Positions 27,353 to 37,100 of a stretch of 64,000 bases of DNA are shown here, piece after piece; position 1 is the first letter of the stretch; each line of letters starts with the position of its first letter. The DNA is taken from the NCBI GenBank assembly GCA_034003625.1, contig JAVEYG010000017.1, forward strand, positions 31,999-95,998. Direction: 5' to 3'. This stretch comes from GWE2-42-39 sp034003625. Its GTDB lineage: Bacteria; Bacteroidota; Bacteroidia; Bacteroidales; Prolixibacteraceae. The notes below the pieces were generated by a model that had not been told where the DNA came from, ran no database searches, and saw only the letters and a list, made by a program, of their open reading frames with translations. The position numbers and the translations under genes are program-made.

Positions 27353-28365
27353 TGCCTGTCGCGTTCTGTATAAATCCGTTCAATAATGTCCACCACTTTC
27401 ATGCCTTCAAGTGCATTGGTACTGATGGATGAATGGTTGTTCAGTGTCTCCACCACATTGCGGATCACAAAATGATGGTTTTGTGCCGAGCCTTTGTAGG
27501 CACCGTAATCGTTGGGCGGCGCTCCCGGCTCTAATCCGGGCATCGTATAATTTTCGATGTTGCAGTAGGCGACCTCGTTCATGTATTGCCCGGCCACTTT
27601 TACGGTGCCTTTTTCAGCCACAATGATCATACTGCTTTCAAGATTTTCGGCAAACAACGAGGTCGAATAATTCAGGCAACCGGTTCCTCCCTTTACAAAA
27701 TCGAAAGTGACAATTCCCGAATCCTCAAAATCGGTCAGGTTTTGATGGTTGAAATCGTTAAAACGCCCGGCAATACGGTGGATATCGCCAAACAGCCAGT
27801 ACATGATATCAATGAAATGCGAAAACTGGGTGAACAGCGTACCACCATCGAGTTGTGCGTTACCATGCCAGCTTTCACCGGTATAATAACGGACATCGCG
27901 GTTCCAATAACAGTTGACCTGCACCTGGTATATGTTGCCCAACAATTTCTGGTCAATAACACTTTTTAACCAAACTGAAGGTGGGGAATAACGGTTTTGC
28001 ATCACGCAGAAAACATGTTTTTCTTTTTCCAGCGACTTGTGGATAATCTCTTCCGCATCGTGTTTGCTCAAAGCCATCGGTTTCTCAATTACCACATGCA
28101 GGTTATTTTCCAGCGCCTGAATAGCCATCGGGGCATGTAACCCATTTGGGGTGCAGATATTCAGCACATCAAAGTTTTTTTCGTTTGCCAGTAGTTCGTC
28201 GAGTGAACGGTAAAAAGGTTCTGAGATTTCCGATATCCCATATTCCTCTTTACCACGAATATCGGCAACGGCAACCAGTTCGGCATCGGGCTCCCGGCGG
28301 ATCATCTCGGCATGCCGTTTCCCGATATGTCCCATCCCGACTACTGCAAAACGTATCTTTCTCAT
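27340..28365 (-). CDS. Gfo/Idh/MocA dehydrogenase, WlbA/WbpB type
   Basis: 341 residues. Rossmann motif VGMGHIGKRHAEM at the N-terminus, the EKPMALS segment near 93 and the C-terminal oxidoreductase domain with GGTLFTQFSHFIDIMYWLFG near 175. With a co-encoded PLP aminotransferase and a left-handed beta-helix acetyltransferase this matches the Wlb/Wbp trio, in which the dehydrogenase oxidises C3 of UDP-GlcNAcA before transamination and acetylation to a 2,3-diacetamido uronic acid. The gene starts 4 bases after the acetyltransferase stop and overlaps the UpxY start. The reaction is inferred from family and context. Confidence 0.88.
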   Translation of the reverse strand: MRKIRFAVVGMGHIGKRHAEMIRREPDAELVAVADIRGKEEYGISEISEPFYRSLDELLANEKNFDVLNICTPNGLHAPMAIQALENNLHVVIEKPMALSKHDAEEIIHKSLEKEKHVFCVMQNRYSPPSVWLKSVIDQKLLGNIYQVQVNCYWNRDVRYYTGESWHGNAQLDGGTLFTQFSHFIDIMYWLFGDIHRIAGRFNDFNHQNLTDFEDSGIVTFDFVKGGTGCLNYSTSLFAENLESSMIIVAEKGTVKVAGQYMNEVAYCNIENYTMPGLEPGAPPNDYGAYKGSAQNHHFVIRNVVETLNNHSSISTNALEGMKVVDIIERIYTERDRQWKK

Positions 28366-28369
28366 GTCC

Positions 28370-28951
28370 CTAATCTTCTATTTGGATAACTATTCCGTCT
28401 TTCAGAAAATATTTCTGATTGCTTTCCGGGCACACAGCCATCCCCTGTGCATCGAATTTCAGTTTGTGCCCATATTCACTCATCCAGCCGGTTTGTCTCG
28501 CCGGGTTTCCCGCGACCAGCGCAAATGGCGGGATATTTTTGGTAACCACGGCGCCGGCGCCCACGAAGGCATATTCGCCAATAGTAATGCCACACACAAT
28601 GGTCGCATTGGCTCCAATAGTGGCCCCTTTTTTAACCAGTGTCTTCTGATATTCATTTTTCCGGACAATCGCGCTCCTCGGGTTTATTACATTGGTAAAC
28701 ACCATCGAAGGGCCCAGAAAAACATTGTCTTCGCATATCACCCCGGTATATACCGACACGTTGTTCTGAATTTTTACGCCATTACCAATGGCTACTCCGG
28801 GCGAGATCACCACATTCTGCCCAATATTACAGTTTTCTCCGATACTACATCCGGGCATAACATGGCTGAAATGCCAGATTTTTGTACCTGCCCCAATGGA
28901 ACAGCCTTCGTCTATTACGGTAGTTTCGTGTGCAAAATATTCTTTTCCCAT
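28370..28951 (-). CDS. Left-handed beta-helix N-acetyltransferase, WlbB/WbpD type
   Basis: 193 residues made almost wholly of hexapeptide repeats (GCSIGAGTKIWHFSHVMPG, GENCNIGQNVVISPGV), with the usual loop VFTNVINPRS and a terminal AGNPARQTGW segment. Members acetylate the 3-amino group of UDP-2-acetamido-3-amino uronic acids with acetyl-CoA in the cytoplasm. Start and preceding stop share bases (TAATG) with the aminotransferase gene, so the two are tightly coupled. Confidence 0.9.
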   Translation of the reverse strand: MGKEYFAHETTVIDEGCSIGAGTKIWHFSHVMPGCSIGENCNIGQNVVISPGVAIGNGVKIQNNVSVYTGVICEDNVFLGPSMVFTNVINPRSAIVRKNEYQKTLVKKGATIGANATIVCGITIGEYAFVGAGAVVTKNIPPFALVAGNPARQTGWMSEYGHKLKFDAQGMAVCPESNQKYFLKDGIVIQIED

Positions 28952-30072
28952 TATTGGTAAAATTCAATGATCCGGCTGGTGATGTATTCCAACTGCTCTT
29001 GCGACAATTCAGTGTGCATGGGCAAAGATAACACTTGTTGCGAACATTCTTCCGCAACCGGGAAATCGCCTTTTTGGTGTCCTATGAACAGATAAGCTTC
29101 CTGAAGGTGAAGCGGCACCGGGTAATAAACCATTGACGGGATGCCTGACTGTTTTAAATATTCCTGAAGCTGGTCACGTCTGGTTTTCACCTTGATTGTA
29201 TACTGATGAAAACTGTGCGTACTGTACGAAACCCTTCCCGGAACCGTTATCCCTGACAGATGGTTTAACGCCTGGTCATAAAAAGACGCAGCTTGCTGCC
29301 GTGCGGCAATGTACTGATCAAGATATTTCAACTTCACATCGAGAATGGCAGCCTGTAACGCATCTAACCGTGAATTGACGCCGATTTGCCGGTAATGATA
29401 TTTTTGGCCCATCCCGTGATTGGCAATGGAACGGATGGCAGTAGCCAGTTTTTCGTCGTTAGTGAACACCGCGCCTCCATCGCCAAACGCACCCAGGTTT
29501 TTCGTCGGGAAAAACGAGTTGCAGGAAATATCGCCAATGGTTCCGGCTTTTACATGGGATTTATCTGAAAAAATATAGTCAGAACCCAATGCCTGGCACA
29601 TGTCTTCAATGACAAACAAACCGTACCGACGGGCAATTGCCATGATTTCTTCCATGGGGGCACACTGCCCATACAGATGAACAGGCACGATTGCCCGCGT
29701 TTTAGACGTAATTTTTTCGTTCAGTTTTTCCGGACAAATGTTAAATGTCTCCGGATCAATATCCACTAAAACCGGCTTGAGTTTCAGTAAGACCAGCACT
29801 TCAAGCGTGGAAACAAAGGTAAACGGAGTGGTCATTACCTCATCTCCAGGCTGTAACCCCAACGCCATAAAAGCCATCTGTAAGGCATCCGTACCATTTC
29901 CGCAAGTGACAACATGGTTTACATTCTGGTATTTGCAAAGGTTTTCTTCGAAATCGAGAACCTTGCCGCCTTTCACAAAAACCGACGATGCAATCACTTG
30001 TTGCATGGCCCGGTCAATCTCATCTTTAATCTTCAGATATTGACCATACAGATCAACCATTTGAATATTCAT
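28951..30072 (-). CDS. DegT/DnrJ/EryC1 sugar aminotransferase, WlbC/WbpE type
   Basis: 373 residues. Fold-type I PLP enzyme of the nucleotide-sugar aminotransferase family: VTCGNGTDALQMAF near 56, VHLYGQCAPMEEI near 130, the PLP Lys in SFFPTKNLGAFGDGG near 185, and HSFHQYTIKV near 285. It would transaminate the 3-keto sugar made by the dehydrogenase two genes downstream. It is the first gene of the four-gene set that ends with the UpxY-like gene, so the operon supplies a rare diacetamido sugar for surface polysaccharide. Confidence 0.9.
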   Translation of the reverse strand: MNIQMVDLYGQYLKIKDEIDRAMQQVIASSVFVKGGKVLDFEENLCKYQNVNHVVTCGNGTDALQMAFMALGLQPGDEVMTTPFTFVSTLEVLVLLKLKPVLVDIDPETFNICPEKLNEKITSKTRAIVPVHLYGQCAPMEEIMAIARRYGLFVIEDMCQALGSDYIFSDKSHVKAGTIGDISCNSFFPTKNLGAFGDGGAVFTNDEKLATAIRSIANHGMGQKYHYRQIGVNSRLDALQAAILDVKLKYLDQYIAARQQAASFYDQALNHLSGITVPGRVSYSTHSFHQYTIKVKTRRDQLQEYLKQSGIPSMVYYPVPLHLQEAYLFIGHQKGDFPVAEECSQQVLSLPMHTELSQEQLEYITSRIIEFYQ

Positions 30073-30228
30073 GTGCTAATTTTTGCATTATAACGCAGCA
30101 AAAACAAAAAGATTTTGTTTTTATCTGCCCTTGCGAAAGTATAAAATGTTTGCTATTCGGAGAATTTTTCCCAAATGATTCACGATTATTCCTTAATTTT
30201 AACAGATAATCTTTTACAAAGTAAGAGC

Positions 30229-30426
30229 ATGGAATACCGGTTTAAAATTGCGGATTTGATCCTTATACTAATTGGCGCTTTTGGAATGGGCACAGGATTT
30301 GGACAAGTTGCAGACCGGGGTTCGGAAAATGATTTTCCGATATTGTTTCTAATCGGATTTTTCATGACAATTATTCCCATTTTAAAATCCAGAGTACGAA
30401 TTGTAAAAAAAATGAGAAAAGAATAA
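30229..30426 (+). CDS. Small membrane protein, 65 aa
   Basis: From the ATG at 30229 the product has two hydrophobic segments (IADLILILIGAFGMG and FPILFLIGFFMTIIPIL) and a basic C-terminus (KSRVRIVKKMRKE). A longer frame begins at 30175, but its first 18 residues look unlike a protein start. No family is recognised. It sits alone between the divergent Wlb operon and tRNA-Lys. Confidence 0.55.
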   Translation: MEYRFKIADLILILIGAFGMGTGFGQVADRGSENDFPILFLIGFFMTIIPILKSRVRIVKKMRKE

Positions 30427-30433
30427 AATAATT

Positions 30434-30464
30434 CTTGTGATTTTAGAATAAAGGACTATTTTTG
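30434..30464 (+). promoter_or_regulatory. Promoter of tRNA-Lys
   Basis: TATTTTTG at 30457-30464 fits TAnnTTTG and TTGTG at 30434-30438 lies 18-19 bases upstream as a -33 element, giving a start near 30470, thirty bases before the tRNA. Confidence 0.55.
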
Positions 30465-30499
30465 CAACCGCTTTTGAAAAACAAAAGCACATCAAGGAT

Positions 30500-30575
30500 G
30501 ACTCAGTAGCTCAGCAGGTAGAGCACATCCCTTTTAAGGATGGGGTCCTGGGTTCGAGCCCCAGCTGAGTCACCA
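30500..30575 (+). tRNA. tRNA-Lys (anticodon TTT)
   Basis: 76 bases including an encoded CCA. The acceptor stem GACTCAG (30500-30506) pairs with CTGAGTC (30565-30571); the T arm reads CTGGG-TTCGAGC-CCCAG; the anticodon stem CATCC/GGATG encloses CTTTTAA, so the anticodon is TTT. An integrase gene follows within 300 bases, so the 3' end of this tRNA is the probable attachment site of the element to the right. Confidence 0.97.
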
Positions 30576-30597
30576 ATCAAAAAGTCAAAAAACACTA

Positions 30598-30636
30598 AAA
30601 GCGCTTAAATTGTTGATTTTAAGCGCTTTTTTATTT
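30598..30636 (+). terminator. Intrinsic terminator after tRNA-Lys
   Basis: AAAGCGCTTAAA (30598-30609) pairs perfectly with TTTAAGCGCTTT (30618-30629) around an 8-base loop, followed by a T-rich run. It stands on the element side of the probable att site, so the tRNA transcript would end inside imported DNA. Confidence 0.8.
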
Positions 30637-30683
30637 TCGGGAAACACCGGGAGATGCACTGAAAATCAAATTAAAAGGGTCTA

Positions 30684-30727
30684 AATCGAGACCTATGCAA
30701 AATGAAGCAAAAAGTTAGGTCTCGATT
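30684..30727. repeat. 12-bp inverted repeat before the integrase (possible arm-type sites)
   Basis: AATCGAGACCTA (30684-30695) and TAGGTCTCGATT (30716-30727) are exact inverse copies 20 bases apart. The CGAGACC core recurs at 30826-30832, and GGTCTC occurs once more just after the integrase gene at 32091-32096. Repeated short motifs near an integrase gene and att site are candidates for integrase arm or excisionase binding. Confidence 0.5.
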
Positions 30728-30785
30728 GTGGTTTAACTCGTTGATAATTAACATTTAAATTGAGTTGTTTTGGTCTGTTTTGATG

Positions 30786-30820
30786 TTTTCAAATTGCCCT
30801 ATAAAGGGTAATTTTGAAAA
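30786..30820. promoter_or_regulatory. Long palindrome just upstream of the integrase start
   Basis: TTTTCAAATTGCCCT and AGGGTAATTTTGAAAA form a near-perfect dyad centred near 30,802, 35-45 bases before the integrase ATG. It could be an operator controlling the integrase or an mRNA hairpin in its leader. Confidence 0.45.
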
Positions 30821-30863
30821 GGGAACGAGACCATTTTTTGTCGAACAAAAAATGTTAATTAAA

Positions 30864-32063
30864 ATGAGAGTAACAATTAATTTTCAGTTGAAAAAGTCAA
30901 AGGCGCGGGAAGACAACAAATGCCCTGTTTATTTGCGGTGTACGCTTGATGGAGAACGGTTTGAACTGTCAACCGGCATTTTTATTTTACCGGATTTATG
31001 GAGCAGGGGCCGACAGGAACCCAGGGGAAAGACCGAGGAAGCTATGGTCGTAAAAAGCCGTTTGGGGAAAGTCACTACAAAAGTTCAGGATGCCTTCAAT
31101 TTTCTGGAATCAACCGAAGAGTATTTCACTGTTTTTGATCTGAAAGAAAAACTTTTGTCCCCCAGGAAAAAGGTTGGTCTGATATCGATTTTTGATTCTG
31201 TAATAAGAGATATAGAAGCGCGGGTCGGGGTTGATTATTCTCAGGGGACTTTGAAACATTATAAAACGAGCAGGGAACGTATAAAAGGATTTATTAGCTT
31301 CCAGTTTAAGCGGCAGGAATTTCCTGTTTCATCAGTTGACTACGGCTTTATTAATGCAATGGATGTTTATTTAAAACAGAAATTCCGGGTAAAACCGAAT
31401 ACTGCAGTAACCTACCATAAGCATTTAAAGAAGGTATTGAACATGGCGATTGCCCTGAATTACATTACCACCAACCCTTACGAACGGTTTAAGGTTGTCA
31501 GGAACGAATCACACAGAGATTTCCTCACATTGCAGGAACTGGGCAAGATAAAAGACAAGGAAATAAGTACCCAGCGACTGGGGCAGGTGCGGGATATATT
31601 TGTGTTTGCCTGTTATACCGGGCTCGGCTATGCAGAGCTAAAGAAACTTGGCCGGGAACACATTCAACGGGGTGATGACGGGGATGAGTGGATCGTAATT
31701 GACCGAAATAAAACCGATATCCGTTGCCGCATTCCCTTATTACCCCAGGCCAAAGAGCTCCTTAAAAAATACGAACAACATCCGGTGTGCGAGATTACCG
31801 GAAAATTGCTCCCTGTAAATTCCAACCAAAAGATGAACGAATATTTGAAAGAGCTGGCAGTTATTTGCGGGGTCGATAAAACTTTGACAATGCATGTTTC
31901 AAGGCACACATTTGCCACTTCGGTCACGCTAACCAACGGGGTGCCAATTGAAACCGTCTCCAGGATGCTGGGGCATACTTCGATTAAAACAACCCAGATT
32001 TATGCCAGAATTGTGGACAAGAAAATATCGGAGGATATGAAGAAATTGAAAGCAATCTTGTAA
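30864..32063 (+). CDS. Tyrosine recombinase / integrase of the element
   Basis: About 399 residues from ATG 30864 (an ATG at 30852 would add four). The N-terminal arm-binding region (VTINFQLKKSKAREDNKCPV) and SAM-like core-binding domain are followed by the catalytic domain: TGLGYAEL where most family members have TGLRxxEL, then HVSRHTFAT (HxxR) near 345, GHTSIKTTQIYAR with the catalytic His and nucleophilic Tyr near 380. Lack of the first Arg is also known from Bacteroides conjugative-transposon integrases of the IntDOT type. It reads away from tRNA-Lys into the element and would catalyse insertion and excision at the tRNA 3' end. Confidence 0.93.
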   Translation: MRVTINFQLKKSKAREDNKCPVYLRCTLDGERFELSTGIFILPDLWSRGRQEPRGKTEEAMVVKSRLGKVTTKVQDAFNFLESTEEYFTVFDLKEKLLSPRKKVGLISIFDSVIRDIEARVGVDYSQGTLKHYKTSRERIKGFISFQFKRQEFPVSSVDYGFINAMDVYLKQKFRVKPNTAVTYHKHLKKVLNMAIALNYITTNPYERFKVVRNESHRDFLTLQELGKIKDKEISTQRLGQVRDIFVFACYTGLGYAELKKLGREHIQRGDDGDEWIVIDRNKTDIRCRIPLLPQAKELLKKYEQHPVCEITGKLLPVNSNQKMNEYLKELAVICGVDKTLTMHVSRHTFATSVTLTNGVPIETVSRMLGHTSIKTTQIYARIVDKKISEDMKKLKAIL

Positions 32064-32282
32064 ATGGATGGTAATGGTTTGTTTGGATATGGTCTCTTAA
32101 ATTTTTAGTGCAATTTTTTTGAATGGGATATTATTTTTAGCAAGATATAAATTCTGAAAAACTATTAAAGGTTTGATTTATAGTGTCAGTAAAACGGGGG
32201 ATAATACAATCTAAAGCAGGTTGATAATTATTCGTTTATTGGTTCAGGTAATCTCGATTTTACGATGTTATATTTATTTTTT

Positions 32283-32290
32283 TAATTTTG
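32283..32290 (+). promoter_or_regulatory. Possible -7 element of the PUL sigma-factor gene
   Basis: TAATTTTG fits TAnnTTTG and lies 20 bases before the sigma ATG at 32310; a T-rich stretch near 32258-32262 is at about the right distance for a weak -33 element. Confidence 0.4.
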
Positions 32291-32309
32291 TTCCAGCTTA
32301 CAAGAACTT

Positions 32310-32897
32310 ATGAACAAAAACGAACAACAACTTGTAGGAAAGTTAAGAAATGACGATGAAGCTGCTTTCAAAGTTATTTATAACAACTTTTATCCAAAGT
32401 TGTATTATTTCGTTTTGGAGTTTGTTCCTTTAAAAGATGTCGCTGAAAATATTGTCCAGGATACTCTTGTTACATTGTGGAACAAGCGCAACCAATTAAA
32501 AGACGATTCAAATCTTACTTCATACCTTTTTACTGTAGCCAAGAACAATGCCCTGAAAAAGTTGCGGGAAAAAAAGTACAGCCAAAAGTTGTTTTCTAAT
32601 GCAATGGATGTTGGTGAGTTGGATTTAAATGTAGAAACGTTGTCAACTGTTGATACTTCTGTATATGCGTTCATGGATATTGAACAAATAATACAAGAGA
32701 CTTTAGCGAGTTTGCCACCCCAATGTAGGAAAGTTTTCGAGCTTAGCAGGTTTCAGGAAATGAAAAACCGTGAAATCGCGGAAGAACTCGATATTTCCAT
32801 AAAAACAGTAGAAAAACATATCTCGAAAGGAATTAAAACATTTAAAATTGCTTTGAAAGATTATTTGCCGTTAGTAGCCTATCTGTTTGTTCTTTAA
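32310..32897 (+). CDS. ECF sigma factor of the PUL
   Basis: 195 residues. Region 2 (KDVAENIVQDTLVTLWNKRN near 45-65) and region 4 (LPPQCRKVFELSRFQEMKNR, EIAEELDISIKTVEKHIS near 135-175). It closely parallels the chromosomal ECF factor of this window in length and order of neighbours. It is the first cargo gene after the integrase and forms a pair with the FecR gene that follows; together they should couple glycan arrival at SusC to PUL transcription. Confidence 0.93.
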   Translation: MNKNEQQLVGKLRNDDEAAFKVIYNNFYPKLYYFVLEFVPLKDVAENIVQDTLVTLWNKRNQLKDDSNLTSYLFTVAKNNALKKLREKKYSQKLFSNAMDVGELDLNVETLSTVDTSVYAFMDIEQIIQETLASLPPQCRKVFELSRFQEMKNREIAEELDISIKTVEKHISKGIKTFKIALKDYLPLVAYLFVL

Positions 32898-32992
32898 TTT
32901 TCAGTACCTTATTCCAGACACAAAAAAATACAAAAAAAAAGTTGAAGCAATACTGGGGGTAAATGCTGTTTCATGGTTTATTTATAATATAC

Positions 32993-34006
32993 ATGGAAAA
33001 TTTTGAAGACATATTAAAGTTGGTTACAGGAAATTTGTCCCCTGAAAAAAAGAAAAAGGTCATTGCCGACATCCACGATAAAAAGGAAAATAAGGAAATA
33101 TTCAAAAAAGTGAAAATTTCCTGGGCCTTTCTCTCTTCAACCAGAAAATTGAACGATTATGAAATTGAAAATGCATACCTGAAGATTCAGGATAAAATTT
33201 CAGGTAAAAAAAGGAAATTGAATTCGACTCTTAAGTTAGTCTTTAAATATGCAGCCATAATTGTTTTTCTAATCAGCCTCACCACAATTTATTATACAAA
33301 CAAACAGCAAATCAGTCATACTGCCCCCCAAAAAAAGTTATCATACACTTCTTTTATTACCGAAAATGGACAACGATCTAGAGTCGTTTTACCCGATAGT
33401 TCAATAGTTTGGTTAAATTCAGGCACGACACTTTCTTATCCCAGCGATTTTTCTGAACATCGAAAAGTTTCCCTTAACGGACAGGCTTTCTTTCAGGTCT
33501 ACCACAATGAAGATAGCCCTTTTTTAGTACAAGCGAATGGTCTAATAGTAAAAGTACTGGGTACAAAATTTGATGTAGATGCATATCCTGAAAACGGTGA
33601 GATTGCTGTTGTGCTTGAATCTGGCAAAGTGGAATTGGCACACAATAACTTCGAGTCTTTTAATTATACCATGCAGCCGGGAGAACAAGCAACCTATAAT
33701 ATTACCGATAACGCATTAACACTGAATTATGTGGATGCTGCCATATATTCATCCTGGAAAGATGGAAAGCTTATCTTCCGTAACGAATCAATGAAAAATG
33801 TAGTTGAAAAGCTAAGACGATGGTATAACATCAATATTGAGGTTACCGATGCAGAAGTATATAACTCTATTTTCTCAGGAACAATTCAAAACGAAAGCTA
33901 CGAGGAAATTTTCAGGTATATAGAAATCGTTTGCGATGTCAAATGTAAATTAATACATAATTACGAAGAAGAAGCTAAACCCGAAATAATCATTTCAAAA
34001 AAATAA
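32993..34006 (+). CDS. FecR family anti-sigma factor of the PUL
   Basis: About 337 residues from ATG 32993 (MENFEDILKLVTGNLSPEKK); the upstream ten codons of the longer frame are unlike the family. Cytoplasmic helical N-terminus, one transmembrane helix (FKYAAIIVFLISLTTIYY, about 76-94), FecR domain with VVLPDSSIVWLNSGTTLSYP and LNGQAFFQV, and a DUF4974-type C-terminus (VVEKLRRWYNINIEVTDAEV). It would restrain the sigma factor encoded 95 bases upstream until SusC signals through its STN domain. Confidence 0.92.
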   Translation: MENFEDILKLVTGNLSPEKKKKVIADIHDKKENKEIFKKVKISWAFLSSTRKLNDYEIENAYLKIQDKISGKKRKLNSTLKLVFKYAAIIVFLISLTTIYYTNKQQISHTAPQKKLSYTSFITENGQRSRVVLPDSSIVWLNSGTTLSYPSDFSEHRKVSLNGQAFFQVYHNEDSPFLVQANGLIVKVLGTKFDVDAYPENGEIAVVLESGKVELAHNNFESFNYTMQPGEQATYNITDNALTLNYVDAAIYSSWKDGKLIFRNESMKNVVEKLRRWYNINIEVTDAEVYNSIFSGTIQNESYEEIFRYIEIVCDVKCKLIHNYEEEAKPEIIISKK

Positions 34007-34065
34007 TCAATTGTATAACTTAAAAATCTGAGCTTATGATATGAACTTAAACTATGAACTAAAAA

Positions 34066-34094
34066 GGAGATGCTGCTAACATCTCCCTCTTGCT
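34066..34094 (+). terminator. Hairpin between fecR and susC of the PUL
   Basis: GGAGATG (34066-34072) and CATCTCC (34080-34086) form a perfect 7-bp stem with a 7-base loop, followed by the T-rich CTCTTGCTTT. It would separate the constitutive regulator pair from the inducible transporter operon, in the same place as the hairpin in the chromosomal SusCD locus. Confidence 0.55.
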
Positions 34095-34172
34095 TTATTA
34101 TTGCCTCGCAGTAACCAACTCCAGAGGCAAAACCAACTTGAATTATTAAATAATCCAAATCAAAACAAATTT

Positions 34173-37100
34173 ATGAAAAAAAATCATTATGGATTGATTT
34201 CCGGGGTATGTAAAATCTGGAAATCCAAATTTTTTAAAAAAATGAGGATTGTTACATTATTAATTTTGATTTCAATAACCCAAACCTTTGCACTTGATAC
34301 TTATGCGCAAAACAAACGGTTAAACCTAAATGCTGAAAACGAAGCAATCGTCAACATTTTGGAAGAAATAGAAAGGCAATCCGAATTCTATTTTATGTTT
34401 GATGCTTCAAGAATCAATGTCAATCAACGAAAAACTGTTGATTGCGAAAACCAACCCATAAGAAATATCCTTGATCAACTTTTCGAGGATACCGGGATAA
34501 CATATAGCATCAACGACCGTCAGGTATTACTTACAACAACAGATAAATCTGACATTGAACAACAAAAAGCCGTTTCGGGAAAAGTTATCGATTCTAAAGG
34601 TCAATCGCTTCCAGGGGTGACGGTTGTTGTTAAAGGAACAACACATGGAACCGTTACTAATACTGATGGAGAATACTCTATCGCTAATATTTCTGCCAAT
34701 GCAACTTTGGTGTTTTCGTTTGTTGGAATGAAAACACAGGAGGTAGAAGTAGCCGGAAGCGTATCAATAAATATTGTTATGGAGGAGGACGCAATAGGAA
34801 TTGAAGAGGTAGTTGCTGTCGGATACGGAACACAGCGCAGAGTTGAAGTAACAGGTTCTGTTAGTTCGGTTAAAGGTGATGATTTGCAGGTTGTAAAAAA
34901 TACCGATTTGAGAAATTCAATGCAGGGGCGTTTGCCTGGAGTTCGGATAAAACAGCAGAGTAGCGAGCCAGGAAGTTACGAAACTGTAATGGATATTAGA
35001 GGATTAGGTAGTCCTCTGGTTGTTGTGGATGGTGTTCCAAGAGACGATTTTCAGAAAATAGATCCGAATGAAATTGAGAGTATATCAGTTTTGAAAGATG
35101 CATCGGCAGCAATTTATGGCGTAAGAGCTGCAAATGGAGTTGTATTAATTACAACGAAAAAAGGTATTAGCGGAAAAACGAAAGTAACATTGGACGCGAG
35201 CTACGGTTGGGATAAAATTGCAAATTTCGCTGATGTATGTAATGCGGGGCAATATGCTGAATTAATAAATGAAGCTTTGGTGAATGCGGGTCAAAGCCCG
35301 AGATATTCACAGGAAGAAATATCGAAATATTATTTAGGTAACGATCCCGCATATCCAAATCAAGATTGGGTAGATGCATTATTAAAGGAGAGTGCACCGC
35401 AACAATCGTATAAAATTGGGATTAATGGAGGATCTGAAAAAATCCAGTACTATATCGGAGGTTCATATTTAGACCAGCAAGGGCTGTTTGAATCTGGCGA
35501 CCTTTGGTACAAGAAATACAATTTACGCTCGAACATAACTGCACAAATTGCTAAGGATTTAAGTGCCGAAGTACTTATAAGTGGTATACACGATAATAAA
35601 CATGCTCCAGGATTTGGTTCTATGTGGGGGGCTTTTAAGGCTGCTTATATGATGGAACCAATATATTCGTTGTATGCGAATAATAACCCGGAATATCTTA
35701 ACGCCATTGGTCCAAACCAACCCATCGGTAACGTAATTGGCGATACTTACGAAAAGTGGAAGGGATATCAATCTTCGTATAATGATCAGTTGTATACAAA
35801 TGTTAGTGTAACCTACAATATTCCATTTGTAAAAGGATTAAAAGTGAAAGGCTTGCTGGCCTATGATATTAATAGTTTTGATTCAAAACAATTTAGCAAA
35901 CCTATTCAAACATATTACTACGATGAGTATGATGATGCTTATGTACCTGCGACTGCTTTAGGTAAGTCTAATGTAACGGAAGATTTTTCCAAGACAATAA
36001 AGCCGCTTCAACAGTTGTCTCTGGAATATAAGAATAGGTTTAAAGATCACAACATCAGTGCCCTTTTACTTTTTGAACAACAAAAAACACAGTTTAAACG
36101 ACTATGGGGAGGAAGATTTATAAATCTTCCAATAGACCAGCTTACTGCGGGCAATATCGATTTATCACAAAATGTAGATGCCAGTGAGTACAACCTTGCA
36201 AATAGAGGTTTGGTTGGTAAAGTCGGATACGATTATAAATCGAAATACCTGGTTAACGCAAGTTTTAGGTACGATGGCTCGTCGAAATTTGCACCTGACA
36301 GCAGGTGGGGATTCTTTCCTTCAATTTCTGCAGGCTGGCGGATGTCGGAAGAAAACTTCATTAAAGATAACTTGACATTTATTGATGAATTGAAAGTCCG
36401 GTTTTCTTATGGTAAACTGGGGGACGATCAAGCCGCAGATTCTTATCCATGGGTTACAGGCTACAATTATCCGAGTAGCAGTTATATCATCGGAGGAAGC
36501 GATCCAACATCTGGTATTGGTTTCAGGGGCGCAATCAATCCGTACATAACCTGGTATACTTCGAAAATGAAAAACATTGGTTTCGAAAGTGTTCTGTGGA
36601 ACAATCAACTTAACGTAGAGTTCGATCTTTTCAGGAGGGACAGAGATGGTTTATTGGGCTATAGAAATTTGAGTTTACCTTCAACAATTGGCGTAGGATT
36701 GCCACAGGAAAACCTGAATAGCGACCAAACCTCCGGATTTGAATTGGTTTTAGGAACTCAAAATAAAATCGGAGACTTTTGGTATAGCGTTAGTGCCAAC
36801 CTTACTTACTCTCAGTCTAAAAATGAATATATAGAAAGATCTCCTTCAAACAACAGCTATTTGAACTGGAGACAAAACGGACAAGACCGCTACAGCGATA
36901 TATGGTGGGGGTATAAATGTATTGGACAATTTGAGTCATTTGAAGAGATACAATCTTCCCCGATCCAGGATAATCAGGGAAACAAAAGTTTATTGCCCGG
37001 TGACTTAAAATATGAAGACCTCTCAGGCGACGGAATTATTGACGATAATGATGTTCAGCCCATTGGTAGAGGACAAAGTGGAGGGAACAATATTCCTCCA

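Noticed and set aside
26142..32897. Possibility that the two ECF/FecR/SusCD sets are a recent duplication
   Set aside because: The order is the same, but the proteins differ throughout and base composition is different; independent origin is more likely.
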